A stretch of DNA of 64,000 bases from an uncultured bacterium (lineage in GTDB: Bacteria > Bipolaricaulota > Bipolaricaulia > UBA7950 > UBA9294). A program made the position numbers and the translations under genes. Positions within the stretch are counted from its first letter, which is position 1; each line of letters starts with the position of its first letter. Shown here piece after piece: positions 33,087 to 43,757 of this stretch. The DNA lies in contig CAIOGO010000017.1 of NCBI GenBank assembly GCA_903857865.1, forward strand, positions 32,302-96,301, read 5' to 3'. Under the pieces are notes generated by a model. It had not been told where the DNA came from. It saw only the letters and a program-made list of their open reading frames with translations, and did no database searches.

Positions 33087-34513
33087 GCTCCGCCTCCCAA
33101 GAGAACCCGCAGCGCGAAGGGGAACCCAACCCCGAGCGCGATGGTGATCAACGCGAGCGCCACGACCGGGACGAGGAGCCCCGGCGCCGCTTCCTTTACG
33201 TGGGCCCACTTCGGATGGGTCTTCCCGAAGAACACCCGCCGCTGGAGCGAGAGGAAGTAGGCGAGGGTGACGAGACTCGCCAAGATGGCGACAGCGGCAA
33301 ACCCGTACTCCTTTGCGTTCCACAGGGCGAGGACGATCAGGAGCTTGCTCCAGAAGCCGGCAAGCGGGGGAAGTCCGGCGATCGACAGCGTCGCCACGGC
33401 GGTCGTTCCAGCCGTCACCGGCATGCGCGCTCCGATTCCGCCCATCTCATCCATGTTCAGAGTCCCGAGCTGTTCCTCGATGGCGGCCGCGTTCGCGAAG
33501 AGCTGGGACTTGGAGATCGCGTGATTGAAGAAGTGAAGGCCCGCCGCCAGGATTCCGAGGTTCAGGTCTCCTCCCAGGGCGAGGACGATGTAGCCCATCT
33601 GACTTACGCTCGAATAAGCGAGCATTCGCTTCATGTTGGACTGACCCAGTGCGAGGAAGGCGCCGACCACGATCGTAAGGGCGCCGACGACGAGGAGAAT
33701 CTCGCGCCCCGGCAGCGCGCTCCCCATCGTCGACGACACGATTCGAAGGAGCGCGAAGATGCCCGATGCCTTCGTGACAATCCCCGCCATGAACACCGAT
33801 ACCGGCGCCGGGGCCGCCGTATAGGCGTCCGCCAGCCAGCCGTGGAAGGGAACCAAGCCCCCCTTGACGAACAGCCCGCACAGGAAGAGAGCCATGGCGA
33901 CCCAGGTCAGTGAGCCCGGCGCCCCGAGCGCAGTCTTCACCGCATCGAACGTGATGTCGCCGGCCGAGAGAAGGAAGAACCCGATCGACGTGAGCATCAG
34001 CACGCTGGCGACAACCGACAGGATGATGTACTTCCACGCGCCCTCGAAGACCTGCTCGCCGCGGCTGGCCGCACCGCTGCGGCTCGCCGTGATGAGGATG
34101 AACGTCGCGATGGCGGTCACTTCGACGAACACGTAGAGGGAGAACAGGTCGCGCACCATGGCAATCCCGTTGATCCCGACGAGCGCCACGAGGACGAGAT
34201 TGGCGAAGAAGAACTTCTCGCCGGCGTCCTTCAGCGTTCGGCGTGCAACGAGGAGGGCGACCATTCCGACGATTCCCGCGCACAGCATGGCCAGGCCGCT
34301 CAAGTGATCGGCGGCGAGGCGAAAGCCGAAGACGCTCTCGAGCCATGTGAAGGCCGAGCTGTCGATGGAGGAGAACCGCTCGACGAACGCGGCCGCAGCT
34401 TCCAGGCCAAGGACTCCGAAGGACACCCACAAGGCCGCGCCGCGAGCGCGCTTCGGGAGAAGATTCAGGACGACGACGGCCAGGAACGGAACGAGGAGAA
34501 GGAGATGACTCAT
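33083..34513 (-). CDS. Antiporter-like hydrogenase subunit 3 (NuoN/MrpD-like)
   Basis: 476 aa, about 14 helices. It has SLYVFVEVTAIATFILI (helix 5 Glu), VKGGLVPFHGWLADAY and HFFNHAISKSQLFANAAAIEE (channel His/Lys). It moves H+ or Na+. The ATG at 34513 overlaps the preceding gene by 4 bp. Confidence 0.9.
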   Translation of the reverse strand: MSHLLLLVPFLAVVVLNLLPKRARGAALWVSFGVLGLEAAAAFVERFSSIDSSAFTWLESVFGFRLAADHLSGLAMLCAGIVGMVALLVARRTLKDAGEKFFFANLVLVALVGINGIAMVRDLFSLYVFVEVTAIATFILITASRSGAASRGEQVFEGAWKYIILSVVASVLMLTSIGFFLLSAGDITFDAVKTALGAPGSLTWVAMALFLCGLFVKGGLVPFHGWLADAYTAAPAPVSVFMAGIVTKASGIFALLRIVSSTMGSALPGREILLVVGALTIVVGAFLALGQSNMKRMLAYSSVSQMGYIVLALGGDLNLGILAAGLHFFNHAISKSQLFANAAAIEEQLGTLNMDEMGGIGARMPVTAGTTAVATLSIAGLPPLAGFWSKLLIVLALWNAKEYGFAAVAILASLVTLAYFLSLQRRVFFGKTHPKWAHVKEAAPGLLVPVVALALITIALGVGFPFALRVLLGGGA

Positions 34514-36366
34514 CGTCCGCCCCCCACCATAGCGAGCACCGCGAGGAGCACGGCGACGGCACCGGCAAGCGCCCACCAGACGTACCGGTTGACATTCCCA
34601 TTGTGGACTCGCCGCAAGACGCTGGAGGTGACGAGTGCCGTCTTCGACGCGAGCGTGCTGTAGATCCAATCGATCGCCCGATCGATGCCGTAGAGGGTTC
34701 TAGCAGCAGCTTTTGCCATCCAGTTGAGCATTCGATACGGATCGAGCGCGCCCGTCGCTTGGAACGCGTACGCCGAAGACAGGCCGGGAGCGTGATGGAT
34801 GTGATCGACGGCTCCGATGCCCTTGCCCGATCGGCGTACGCCGAACGCATGGTTGAGCACGGCGAGCGCGAGCACGCCAATCGTCAAGCCGACGAGCATC
34901 ATGTTCGTCGGGAAGCCGGCGAATGTCTCGTGCCCATGCTTCATGACCGCGCCGACGGCCGGTTGAATGAGTCGCTCAAGCGGCAGGCTGTTGGCGACGC
35001 CGAACAGGACGCACAGCCCAGCGAGAAGAATCATCGGGACGAGCATCGGCCAAGGCGCTTCCTTCACCTTGCGCTTTGCGTTCGACGGCTTGCCGAAGAA
35101 GGCGGCGTGACCCAGCTTCAGGAAGGAGGCCGCGGTGAAGAACGAGCCGACGAGGGCGACGGCGTAGAAGATCCAGCCCCGTTCAAGGGCCCCGTCGTAG
35201 ATGAGTTCCTTGGAGAAGAACCCGTTGAACGGCGGCACTCCCGAGATCGACGCGGCCGCCACGAGGAAGCAGATCATCGTGACGGGCATGCTGCGCCCCA
35301 GTCCGCCAAGCTGGTGAAGATCCGTCGTGCCCGTCTCCTTCTCGACCGCGCCGCCGGTCAAGAAGAGCGATGACTTGTAGATCGCGTTGTTCACCATGTG
35401 GAAGAGGCCGCCGACAATGCCGACCGGCAGAGCCGTCCCAATTCCGAGAATCATGTAGCCGACCTGGCTGATCGCGTGGTACGCCAAGAGGCGCTTGTAG
35501 TCCTTCTGGACGAGGGCCATCATGACCGCAAGCAGGATCGTGGCGGCTCCGATCGACATGAGGACGGGCGAGACCCACGACTCCGGCGTGAGGACGAAGA
35601 AGTCAAGCGACACCCGCGCCAGGAAGTAGATGCCGAGGAGCTTTTCCAGGCTCCCTGGCAGGAGCGCCATGAACGGCGTGGGCGCATCGATTGCCGCGTC
35701 CGGGATCCAGCTGTGGAACGGCATCGCTCCCGACTTCCCCATTGCCCCGATCATGAGGAGGAGGAAGGCGACGGCGCCGAGGCCGTCGAGAGGGAGACGG
35801 ATGGCCGACATCGACAGCGTCCCCGCAAGATGACCCGTGAGCATCACGCCGAGCATCAACGCGAGGTCCGTCAACCCGACGATGACGAACGCCTTAATGG
35901 CCGTCGCGAACGGTTTCGTCTTGCCCGCGACGATCATCGCGAACAGCGTCAGCAACAAACCTTCCCAGAACACGAGGAAGAGGACGAGATTGTCCGCAAG
36001 GACCGCGCCGGCCGACAGAGCCACCGTGAACAAGACCCACGCGTGGAATCGGCGCGACGACGGCGCCTTGGCCATCGAGACGACCAAGTACATCGACACG
36101 AGGAACCCGAAGCTGGCGATGGCGAGGAGAATGAACGCGCTGAACCGTGACAGCTTGAACGCGAACTCGATCCCAAACCCTATCCAGGGCCAGGCAAAGG
36201 CGAAGTCGCTCGGGAAGATGTAGATCGCGAGCCCAAGCTCAAACGCGCACGCAAGCACGGCGAGCGCGCTCGTTGCCCACGGCGTTCGACGGCTTGGCAA
36301 GAGCAGCGCCAGGAGGCCGGCGGCCGCGGGGACGGCGATGGCAAGAAGGAGCACGGTCGGCGTCAT
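34510..36366 (-). CDS. Antiporter-like hydrogenase subunit 2 (NuoL-like)
   Basis: 618 aa, about 15-16 helices, NuoL-like in length with a C-terminal extension (about 470-618) that may include the lateral helix. It has LVFWEGLLLTLFAMIVAG, GKSGAMPFHSWIPDA, HAISQVGYMILG and HMVNNAIYKSSLFLTGGAVE. It overlaps the first gene by 4 bp. Confidence 0.92.
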   Translation of the reverse strand: MTPTVLLLAIAVPAAAGLLALLLPSRRTPWATSALAVLACAFELGLAIYIFPSDFAFAWPWIGFGIEFAFKLSRFSAFILLAIASFGFLVSMYLVVSMAKAPSSRRFHAWVLFTVALSAGAVLADNLVLFLVFWEGLLLTLFAMIVAGKTKPFATAIKAFVIVGLTDLALMLGVMLTGHLAGTLSMSAIRLPLDGLGAVAFLLLMIGAMGKSGAMPFHSWIPDAAIDAPTPFMALLPGSLEKLLGIYFLARVSLDFFVLTPESWVSPVLMSIGAATILLAVMMALVQKDYKRLLAYHAISQVGYMILGIGTALPVGIVGGLFHMVNNAIYKSSLFLTGGAVEKETGTTDLHQLGGLGRSMPVTMICFLVAAASISGVPPFNGFFSKELIYDGALERGWIFYAVALVGSFFTAASFLKLGHAAFFGKPSNAKRKVKEAPWPMLVPMILLAGLCVLFGVANSLPLERLIQPAVGAVMKHGHETFAGFPTNMMLVGLTIGVLALAVLNHAFGVRRSGKGIGAVDHIHHAPGLSSAYAFQATGALDPYRMLNWMAKAAARTLYGIDRAIDWIYSTLASKTALVTSSVLRRVHNGNVNRYVWWALAGAVAVLLAVLAMVGGGR

Positions 36367-37796
36367 CCCGTCACCCCCAGCATCTGGGAAATGGCCACCC
36401 GCGCCAGCTCAGACGGCCAACCGACGGCAAGGCCCCCGATGAGAGAAAGCGCCGCGAGAAGCACCACGCAGGCCACCATGAGCCGCGATTTTTCAGCGGC
36501 CGGCGTCCCCTTCGGCTCGCCGAGGAAGACCTTGGTGAACAGGCGGAAGAGGTAAAGGATCGTCAACAGGGCACCGACGAAGAAGACGGTAGCGAGGACG
36601 ATCTCGTTCGCTGACACCGCGGCCGAGAGCACCATGTACTTCCCGAAGAAGCCGCCGAACGGCGGAATGCCCATGACCGAGAACGAGCACAGGAGAAACG
36701 CTGCCGCCGTCCACGGCATGGTACGGATCAGGCCGCCAAGCTTCGTGATGTCCTTCGTGCCGGCGTTTTGCTCGACGATGCCGGCGGACAAGAAGAGGCC
36801 GGCCTTGGCGAGGCCGTGCATCAGGATGTAGAGGAGCGCTCCGGCCGCGCCGAGCGGGTTCCCCATGGCGAGCCCCAGGAAGATGAAGCCGATCTGGCTC
36901 ACCGTCGAATAGGCAACGATTCGCTTGAAGTCCGTCTCGACGAGAGCGGCTCCCGCGCTGACGAGCGCGCTTGCGCCGGCGAGCGAGGCAACGATCGTCC
37001 GTAGGGCCTCGACGAACGCGAACGTCGCGAGGAACAGCCTCGCGAACACGTACACACCGATCTTGACCAGGACGGCCGCGTGCAGCAGGGCCGTGACCGG
37101 CGCCGGAGCGACGCCCGCGTCAGGCAACCACGTCTGGAACGGCAGCGTGGCGGACTTGGACAACAGCCCGATGAGCAGGAGCGCGGAGATGCCGAGCGGA
37201 AGAGCCGTGCCCTTCATGGCCGTGAGGTCGAACGTGCCCGTCAGCCCATACACGGCGAGGATTCCGACCAGCATAACGAGAGCGCCGAGCGCCGTGATGA
37301 GGAAAGCCTTGTCCGCTTTGAGCACGTCGGCCTTCCCGCGATAGAACCCGATCAAGCGCCAGCTCGCGATCCCCGTGATCTCCCAGAAGACGAAGAGGTA
37401 GATGAGGTTCGTCGAGAAGACGAGGCCCATCATCGCGCCGAGGAAGACCACGGCCATCACGTAGTACTCGTTCTGGTTCTCGTAGTGGCTGATGTAGTCG
37501 AACGAGAAGAGCATGATGACGGCGCCAACGAGGGACGAGACGATGGCCATGAACACGGCGAGCGCGTCGGCGGTGAGGATGAGCGAAAGCCCCAAGGGTC
37601 CGATGATGCTGAACGAGACGATGTCTCCCCGCAAGGCGCCCGACACCAGCGCGAGCGAGCAGCCGAGAGACACAAGCACCATCGCCAAAGCAGACACGTC
37701 GCGCAAACGCCTCGACACGCTTCCGAGAAGTGGAAGTAGGAACGCCCCCGCTAGGGGGGCAAACACCGCGACGAGAAGCACGACTCCTTCTCTCAT
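36363..37796 (-). CDS. Antiporter-like hydrogenase subunit 1 (NuoM/MrpD-like)
   Basis: 477 aa, about 14 helices. It has LFVFWEITGIASWRLIGFY, SKSATLPFQTWLPDAGVAPAP and HGLAKAGLFLSAGIVEQ. It is the first gene of the 12-gene operon (no larger gap than 11 bp within it; most junctions overlap). The ribosome site before ATG 37796 is weak. Confidence 0.9.
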   Translation of the reverse strand: MREGVVLLVAVFAPLAGAFLLPLLGSVSRRLRDVSALAMVLVSLGCSLALVSGALRGDIVSFSIIGPLGLSLILTADALAVFMAIVSSLVGAVIMLFSFDYISHYENQNEYYVMAVVFLGAMMGLVFSTNLIYLFVFWEITGIASWRLIGFYRGKADVLKADKAFLITALGALVMLVGILAVYGLTGTFDLTAMKGTALPLGISALLLIGLLSKSATLPFQTWLPDAGVAPAPVTALLHAAVLVKIGVYVFARLFLATFAFVEALRTIVASLAGASALVSAGAALVETDFKRIVAYSTVSQIGFIFLGLAMGNPLGAAGALLYILMHGLAKAGLFLSAGIVEQNAGTKDITKLGGLIRTMPWTAAAFLLCSFSVMGIPPFGGFFGKYMVLSAAVSANEIVLATVFFVGALLTILYLFRLFTKVFLGEPKGTPAAEKSRLMVACVVLLAALSLIGGLAVGWPSELARVAISQMLGVTG

Positions 37797-37873
37797 GTCT
37801 ATCTCATACCCCGTCTACTGCGTTCTCTGACTGACGCACACCGGAGGATGGATACCCCGCGTCGCGCCGGCGG

Positions 37874-37902
37874 ATGATAGCGAGCCCTCTGGCAAAACGC
37901 AA
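37874..37902 (-). promoter_or_regulatory. Candidate promoter of the hydrogenase operon
   Basis: Minus-strand TTGCGT (37902-37897), a 17-bp spacer and TATCAT (37879-37874). Start near 37867, leaving a leader of about 70 nt. Confidence 0.5.
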
Positions 37903-38039
37903 TCGCGTGGGCAGATCCAGCCGGTCCAGTCGTCGCTCTACAGGAGGCTAGGGCTCTCGCACGGGGCAGGTAGTCCAAGTAGACTGAGCAAATCGGGCCT
38001 GTCCAATGCGTGACTCTGTCGGGCCTTGCGGAGGCGACC

Positions 38040-38633
38040 ATGATGGATGCCGTAGGAATCTCAGTCCTCGACCGGCCGCCCCGTGGCGTCGATCGAGCCG
38101 CTGCGCCGAGCAAGCACTGCACGCTCGTGGGGCAGGCGCGCCAGGGCAAGACCCTGTGGGCGGGCCGAGACGACATCAACTGCCCGCTCGCCCGGTTCGC
38201 GCTTGGGATGGACGCGCCCGACGCCCGCACGCTGGACGCCCTCGCGGCCACGCTCCTCGAGTGGAAGGCGGCCAGGGACCGAGACGCGGCGCTCGCTTTC
38301 CTCTCTCGTCTCGCGCGACTTTCGTTCCAGGAGCGCGTCTTCGTGTACACGCCCCTCAGTGCTGCGACCGCCGAGGTCGATCTCGTGGTTCGCATCGTGC
38401 AGCCTGAGGAAGCCATGCGACGCCTGCGGACGCTGTGCGCAGCGACCGGCGAGGGAGCTGAGGGCCGGTCGGCCGGCGTCGGCGCCCTGTGCTCCGACTG
38501 CACGGCGTTTCCCCTCGTGTCCGGCAGCGGGGCCGTGTCACCTGGATGCCCCGGCAGCCGGCGGGAAGCGTTCTTGCAGGCCGACCAGATGTTCCTTGCG
38601 TTGCCCGCGTCGCTCGATCGTGCCATCGCGTAG
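38040..38633 (+). CDS. DUF169-family protein
   Basis: 197 aa. Conserved-looking cysteines: a KHC near the N-terminus followed by ARQGKTLWAGRDDINCPLARFALGM, and GALCSDCTAFPLVSG near the C-terminus. This pattern fits the DUF169 (COG2043) family, found mainly in anaerobes and of unknown role; a metal or FeS site is plausible. The ATG at 38040 follows GGAGG. It is divergent from the hydrogenase operon. Confidence 0.65.
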   Translation: MMDAVGISVLDRPPRGVDRAAAPSKHCTLVGQARQGKTLWAGRDDINCPLARFALGMDAPDARTLDALAATLLEWKAARDRDAALAFLSRLARLSFQERVFVYTPLSAATAEVDLVVRIVQPEEAMRRLRTLCAATGEGAEGRSAGVGALCSDCTAFPLVSGSGAVSPGCPGSRREAFLQADQMFLALPASLDRAIA

Positions 38634-38676
38634 GCTGCGTTGCGAGCTTCGCGCGGCGCCGAGCCAGCAGTGCCAC

Positions 38677-39054
38677 CTACCCCGGACGATTGAGAGCCTC
38701 GCGGGCCTGCTCAAGCTTGTCAACGGCTAGGACGAGTTTGTTCCGTCCCACGGCGGCGTACACTGACTCAACGTTGACGTCTGCCGCGGCCAGTCGGTCG
38801 AGCACATCGGCAAGTTCCCGCGGGGTGCTTCCGACATCCACGACGAGGACGTCCTTTTCCTCGAACGACACCCCGAGGGAACGGAGCACCCGGCGCGCCT
38901 TCTCCGGGTCGTCGGCGACGAGGCGAATGAGTCCCTCCCCGCGGCGCCCCATCCCGGCGGCCACCTCGATTCCGACCCCCACGTCAGCGAGCGCTGCAGC
39001 CACTCTCGCGAAGCTGCCGGGCTGATTGCGCACGGTGAGTTGGAACTCCCTCAT
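38677..39054 (-). CDS. ACT-domain regulatory protein
   Basis: 125 aa made of two ACT-like halves: REFQLTVRNQPGSFARVAAALADVGVGIE and VLVVDVGSTPRELADVLDRLAAADVNVESVYA. Such stand-alone ACT proteins bind amino acids. It is convergent with the DUF169 gene. The ligand is unknown. Confidence 0.75.
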   Translation of the reverse strand: MREFQLTVRNQPGSFARVAAALADVGVGIEVAAGMGRRGEGLIRLVADDPEKARRVLRSLGVSFEEKDVLVVDVGSTPRELADVLDRLAAADVNVESVYAAVGRNKLVLAVDKLEQAREALNRPG

Positions 39055-39366
39055 GGCATCGCCTCCGAAGACATCGTAGCGCGGCGGCGAACGCCCCGGC
39101 CAACATCAGCCATCCCCGGAGGAGGGACAAGTGCCGGTGCGTCGCCTGCCTGGGAGACTCCATTGACAGCTGTGGCCCCCCGAACTAGACTGGCCGTCTT
39201 GTCGCGGCGGCCGCGAGGCGCAGCCACGGCGCAGGAGGTGCGTCTCCGGATGGCCGGGGAGATCTCGGGCGCGTGTCCCTAGGGGCCGCGACCCGTGTGT
39301 AGAGAGCCCCGAAGCTGGCACCCGAACTTCCATGTTCGGCAGAACCTTCACCACCCTCGAGAAGCT
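39055..39366 (+). promoter_or_regulatory. 312-bp kdp upstream region with promoter and long leader
   Basis: A strong sigma-70-type promoter lies at 39163-39191: TTGACA, 17 bp, TAGACT. It predicts a start near 39198 and a 170-nt leader before kdpA. The leader is GC-rich and contains a CCGAAC/GTTCGG hairpin at 39322-39339. I looked for the conserved core of the c-di-AMP (ydaO) riboswitch and did not find it. Confidence 0.6.
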
Positions 39367-41070
39367 ATGACGAAGGCCGTTCTTTCCACGCTTGAACTTC
39401 TTCTTCTCCTCTTTCCGGTCGCCCTGCTCCTCGGGGGCTACATGGCGCGTGTCTTCCGGGGAGAACGCACGTTCCTCTCCTCAGGTCTTCGACCGATGGA
39501 GAAGCTCGTCTATCGTCTCTGTCGGGTCGATGAAGCCCGGGAGATGTCGGGCCGTTCGTACGCCCTCTGCGTCGTCGCTACCACGCTCGGCGGTTGTCTC
39601 GTTCTCCTCCTGATTCAGCTACTTCAGGGAATCCTCCCACTTAATCCTCAAGGGCTGCGCGGCGTTCGCTGGGACACGGCGCTGAACACGGCCATCTCGT
39701 TCGGCACGAACACCAACTGGCAGGCCTATGCCGGCGAGACCACGATGAGCCCGCTCACGCAGATGCTGGGGCTCGCAGTTCAGAATTTCCTCTCGGCCGC
39801 GGTCGGCATCGCCGTTGCCGTAGCCATGATCCGCGGTTTCGCTCGGAAAGAAGCCAAGACAGTCGGTAACTTTTGGGTCGACCTCGTGCGCTCTGTGATC
39901 TACATCCTCCTGCCGCTTGCGCTCGTTCTCGCCGTGGTCCTGGTATCTCAGGGCGTCGTGCAGACACTGCGCGCTCCTGTCGAGGCCCGGACGCTTGAGA
40001 GTGCAAGGCAAGTCATCCCGATGGGTCCCGTTGCCTCTCAGGAAGCCATCAAGGAGCTCGGGACGAACGGCGGCGGCTACTACAACGCGAACTCTGCGCA
40101 CCCGTTCGAGAACCCCAATGGTCTCACGAACCTGCTCGAGAACTTCGCTCTGCTCTTGATTCCGACCGCGCTTGTCTTCTCGTTCGGGATCATGGTTGGA
40201 AACCGCCGGCAAGGGCGGGCGCTCCTCGCGGCCATGCTCGCCTTGTTCGCGCTCGGGCTGGGGTTGTCCTTCTGGGCCGAGCTCTCCGGGAATCCGCTGC
40301 TCGCAGACGCGGGGGTTTTGGCAGGAGCGAACTTCGAGGGAAAAGAGGTGCGATTAGGGATTCCAGCGTCGGCGTTGTGGGCAGAGTCGACGACCGCCAC
40401 GTCTACGGGTGCCGTCAACTCCGCCCACGACAGCGACCTTCCGCTCGTCGGGCTCGTGCAGCTCTTCAACATGGGAATCGGCGAAGTGGTATTCGGCGGC
40501 GTCGGCGTCGGCCTCATCGGGATGCTCTTCTATGTCGTCCTCGCGATGTTCGTCGCGGGGCTGATGATCGGGCGCACGCCGGAGTTCCTGGGCAAGAAGC
40601 TCGGCGCTCGCGAGATGATCATGGCTGTGATCGGGATCCTGCTTCCTCCCGTCATCCTCCTCTCGGGCGCCGCGATCGCTCTGCTGCTTCCCGCCGGACT
40701 AGCCGGGCTTGGCAATCCCTCCGCTCATGGCCTCTCGGAGATCCTCTACGCGTACACGTCCGCGGTGGGCAACAACGGGTCCGCGATGGCCGGCCTCTCG
40801 GCGAACACCCCGTTCTACAACCTCACCTTAGGCCTTGTCATGCTGATCGGCCGATTCGCTACGCTCCTGCCAGGTCTCGCGATAGGCGCCGCCGTCGCGC
40901 GCAAGCGGACGGTGCCGTCGAGCATTGCAACATTCCCGACAACGGGGCCGCTGTTCGTTGTCGTGCTCGTCGGAGTCATTCTCCTTGTTGGTGCCCTGAC
41001 CTACTTCCCGGCGTTCTCGCTCGGTCCGATTCTCGAGCACCTGTTTCTCGGGGCGGGGAGGCTGGCATGA
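39367..41070 (+). CDS. kdpA: Potassium-transporting ATPase, subunit A
   Basis: 567-aa K+-selective channel-like subunit of the Kdp pump, about ten helices. Selectivity-filter-type segments are visible: [45 protein letters not shown] and [13 protein letters not shown]. The ATG at 39367 has only a weak upstream GAG. First gene of kdpABC. Confidence 0.96.
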   Translation: MTKAVLSTLELLLLLFPVALLLGGYMARVFRGERTFLSSGLRPMEKLVYRLCRVDEAREMSGRSYALCVVATTLGGCLVLLLIQLLQGILPLNPQGLRGVRWDTALNTAISFGTNTNWQAYAGETTMSPLTQMLGLAVQNFLSAAVGIAVAVAMIRGFARKEAKTVGNFWVDLVRSVIYILLPLALVLAVVLVSQGVVQTLRAPVEARTLESARQVIPMGPVASQEAIKELGTNGGGYYNANSAHPFENPNGLTNLLENFALLLIPTALVFSFGIMVGNRRQGRALLAAMLALFALGLGLSFWAELSGNPLLADAGVLAGANFEGKEVRLGIPASALWAESTTATSTGAVNSAHDSDLPLVGLVQLFNMGIGEVVFGGVGVGLIGMLFYVVLAMFVAGLMIGRTPEFLGKKLGAREMIMAVIGILLPPVILLSGAAIALLLPAGLAGLGNPSAHGLSEILYAYTSAVGNNGSAMAGLSANTPFYNLTLGLVMLIGRFATLLPGLAIGAAVARKRTVPSSIATFPTTGPLFVVVLVGVILLVGALTYFPAFSLGPILEHLFLGAGRLA

Positions 41071-43121
41071 CGCGACGGAGTACAGGCGCGGCGGAGCGCC
41101 GGTCGATGTTCGATCGGGCCCTCGTGATCCAGGCTGTGCGGGGCTCGTTTCGAAAGTTGGATCCGCGACAGCTTCTGCGCAGCCCCGTCATGCTGGTCAC
41201 CGAGGCCGGGGCGGCACTCACGACGATCTTGACCGTCGTCTCAATCGTCCAAGCACGACCTTTCTCGTTCGAGCTGCAAGTGAGCCTGTGGCTCTGGTTC
41301 ACCGTCTTGTTTGCGAACTTCGCTGAGGCGCTGGCCGAGGCGCAGGGTTCGGCGCGCGCCGAGTCCCTGAGGCGATCGCGCAAGGACCTCGCCGCGCGGC
41401 GACAACTCGCCGACGGCCGGACAGAGCAAGTATCGGCCGCCACATTGCGAAAAGGCGACGCCGTCGTGGTTGGCGATGGAGAAACTATCCCCGGCGACGG
41501 AGAGATCGTCGAGGGGACGGCTCTCGTGGACGAGTCGGCGATCACCGGCGAGTCAGCGCCCGTCGTGCGCGAGGCGGGCGGCGACCGTAGCGGAGTGACG
41601 GGAGGCTCGCGGGTTCTCTCCGGCCAAATCAAGGTGCGGATCACCGCCAACCCTGGCGAAACCTTCCTCGACCACATGATCGCCATGGTCGAGGGAGCCC
41701 GTCGACAGATGACGCCGAACGAGATTGCGCTTCAGATCCTGCTTGTGGGACTGACCGTGCTATTCGTCGTGGTCGTCTTGAGCGTCCCGGCGATGGCACA
41801 CTACATGGGAGTGGCGACCACCGTTCCCGTCCTTGTATCGCTTCTCGTGTGCCTCATGCCGACGACGATCGGCGGGCTTCTCCCCGCGATTGGCATAGCC
41901 GGGATGGATCGGCTCGTGCAGCGTAACGTCATCGCGCTGAGCGGCCGGGCGGTCGAGGCTTCGGGCGACGTGGACATCGTCGTGCTTGACAAGACAGGGA
42001 CGATCACGCTCGGAAACCGTATGGCGACCGAACTCCTGCCTGCCCCCGGCGTCTCCCGTGAGGAGCTGATCGACGCCGCCCTGTTGTCCTCGCTTCCCGA
42101 CGAGACCCCGGAAGGTCGAAGCATCGTTGTCCTCTGCAAGAATGAGCTCGGCATCAGGGGCGGAGACATCCGTGCTCCCGGCGACGCTGTCTTCATTCCG
42201 TTCTCCGCGATGACGCGAATGAGCGGAGTGGATGTCGGCATGCGACGGATACGCAAGGGAGCCATCGACGCCATGGAGGGACTCGTTCGCCTGTTGGGCG
42301 GCTACTTCCCCGAGCCGGTAAAGGCGCAAGTTGAGGCCGTCGCGCGCAACGGCGACACGCCGATGGTGGTGACCGACGGTTCGCGCGTGCTCGGCGTCGT
42401 CCGCCTGAAGGACGTCCTTAAGCAGGGAATCAAGGCTCGACTTGCGGAACTTCGACACATGGGCATTCGCTCCGTCATGATCACCGGCGACAACCCGCTT
42501 ACCGCCGCCTCGATTGCCGCTGAAGCGGGGCTCGACGACTTCATCGCCCAAGCGAAGCCGGACGCCAAACTCAGCCTCATTCGCAAGTACCAAAGTGACG
42601 GCCACTTGGTGGCTATGATCGGCGATGGAACGAACGACGCCCCCGCGCTCGCGCAGGCAGATGTTGCGGTGGCAATGAACGCCGGGACCCAGGCGGCGCG
42701 TGAGGCGGCGAACATGATCGACCTCGACTCGAACCCCACGAAGCTTCTCGACATCGTGGAAGTGGGGAAGGAAATCCTCATCACGCGCGGGGCACTGACG
42801 ACGTTCAGCGTGGCCAACGACATGGCGAAGTACTTCGCTATTGTTCCCGCGATCTTCGCGGCGGCCTACCCGGAGCTCGGAGTGCTGAACGTCATGCGGC
42901 TCTCGACGCCTGCAAGCGCCATCCTTGCTGCCGTGGTCTTCAATGCGCTCATCATCCCGGCGCTGATTCCGCTCGCGCTCCGCGGCGTACGCTTCCGGGC
43001 ACGCTCGGCCTCGGCCGTCTTGCGCTGGAACCTCCTCGTCTACGGAATGGGAGGACTCCTCCTCCCGTTCCTCGGCATCAAGTTGTTGGACATGTTCCTC
43101 GTCGCGTTGCGCCTCGTGTGA
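41067..43121 (+). CDS. kdpB: Potassium-transporting ATPase, ATP-binding subunit B
   Basis: 684-aa P-type ATPase. Phosphorylation site [12 protein letters not shown] (D308), actuator TGES (160-163, containing the Ser equivalent to the inhibitory site of E. coli KdpB), [19 protein letters not shown] and [19 protein letters not shown]. It overlaps kdpA by 4 bp (ATGA). Confidence 0.97.
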   Translation: MTRRSTGAAERRSMFDRALVIQAVRGSFRKLDPRQLLRSPVMLVTEAGAALTTILTVVSIVQARPFSFELQVSLWLWFTVLFANFAEALAEAQGSARAESLRRSRKDLAARRQLADGRTEQVSAATLRKGDAVVVGDGETIPGDGEIVEGTALVDESAITGESAPVVREAGGDRSGVTGGSRVLSGQIKVRITANPGETFLDHMIAMVEGARRQMTPNEIALQILLVGLTVLFVVVVLSVPAMAHYMGVATTVPVLVSLLVCLMPTTIGGLLPAIGIAGMDRLVQRNVIALSGRAVEASGDVDIVVLDKTGTITLGNRMATELLPAPGVSREELIDAALLSSLPDETPEGRSIVVLCKNELGIRGGDIRAPGDAVFIPFSAMTRMSGVDVGMRRIRKGAIDAMEGLVRLLGGYFPEPVKAQVEAVARNGDTPMVVTDGSRVLGVVRLKDVLKQGIKARLAELRHMGIRSVMITGDNPLTAASIAAEAGLDDFIAQAKPDAKLSLIRKYQSDGHLVAMIGDGTNDAPALAQADVAVAMNAGTQAAREAANMIDLDSNPTKLLDIVEVGKEILITRGALTTFSVANDMAKYFAIVPAIFAAAYPELGVLNVMRLSTPASAILAAVVFNALIIPALIPLALRGVRFRARSASAVLRWNLLVYGMGGLLLPFLGIKLLDMFLVALRLV

Positions 43122-43131
43122 GGGGAGGACT

Positions 43132-43695
43132 ATGAAAGAGATTCGGACTGCGTTTCTCGTCATCCTCGTCTTCTCCCTTCTGCTCGGTGTCGTCTATCCC
43201 CTCCTTTTGACGGGCATCGGGCAGCTCGTCTTCCCTTGGCGCGCGAACGGAAGCCTGGTGTCGGTCGGCGGACGCGTCGTCGGATCGGAACTGCTCGGGC
43301 AGTCGTTCTCATCCGCGCGCTACTTCCACGGGCGACCTTCGCCATCGGACTACGATGCGATGGCGTCGGGCGCGTCAAATCTCGGTCCCTCGAATCGCGC
43401 CCTCCTCCTGGTGGTGCAAGAGAGGGTGGACCGAATCCGTTCTAAGAACGGTCTCCCGTCCGGGACGCCGATTCCTGCAGATCTCGTCCTGTCATCCGCG
43501 AGCGGCCTCGATCCGGAGATCAGTATCGAGAGCGCGTTGCTGCAGGTCGACCGAGTCGCCACCGCGCGCGGGCTGGATGTCGCCGTCGTCCGCAGCCTGG
43601 TGGAGAGAATGGTGGTCGGCCCTTTCCTCGCTGCGTTCGGCGACCGCCGCGTGAACGTGCTCCGGCTCAATCTTGCCTTGGATGGGTTGACCTGA
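43132..43695 (+). CDS. kdpC: Potassium-transporting ATPase, subunit C
   Basis: 187 aa, one N-terminal membrane helix and an extracytoplasmic domain. Family signatures are GSELLGQSFSSARYFHGRPS, ASNLGPSN and SASGLDPEISIESALLQVDRVA. The ATG at 43132 follows GAGGGGAGG. Confidence 0.96.
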   Translation: MKEIRTAFLVILVFSLLLGVVYPLLLTGIGQLVFPWRANGSLVSVGGRVVGSELLGQSFSSARYFHGRPSPSDYDAMASGASNLGPSNRALLLVVQERVDRIRSKNGLPSGTPIPADLVLSSASGLDPEISIESALLQVDRVATARGLDVAVVRSLVERMVVGPFLAAFGDRRVNVLRLNLALDGLT

Positions 43696-43757
43696 GATGC
43701 TGTCGCGGCGCGCCTTACGCGCGGACAGGGTGGGGCAGGCCGTAGGCGAGGGAGACC

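Noticed and set aside
39192..39366. c-di-AMP (ydaO) riboswitch before kdpA
   Set aside because: The conserved core sequences of that riboswitch are not present.
41760..43163. 467-codon minus-strand open frame
   Set aside because: Antisense to kdpB; low-complexity His/Arg/Asp composition.
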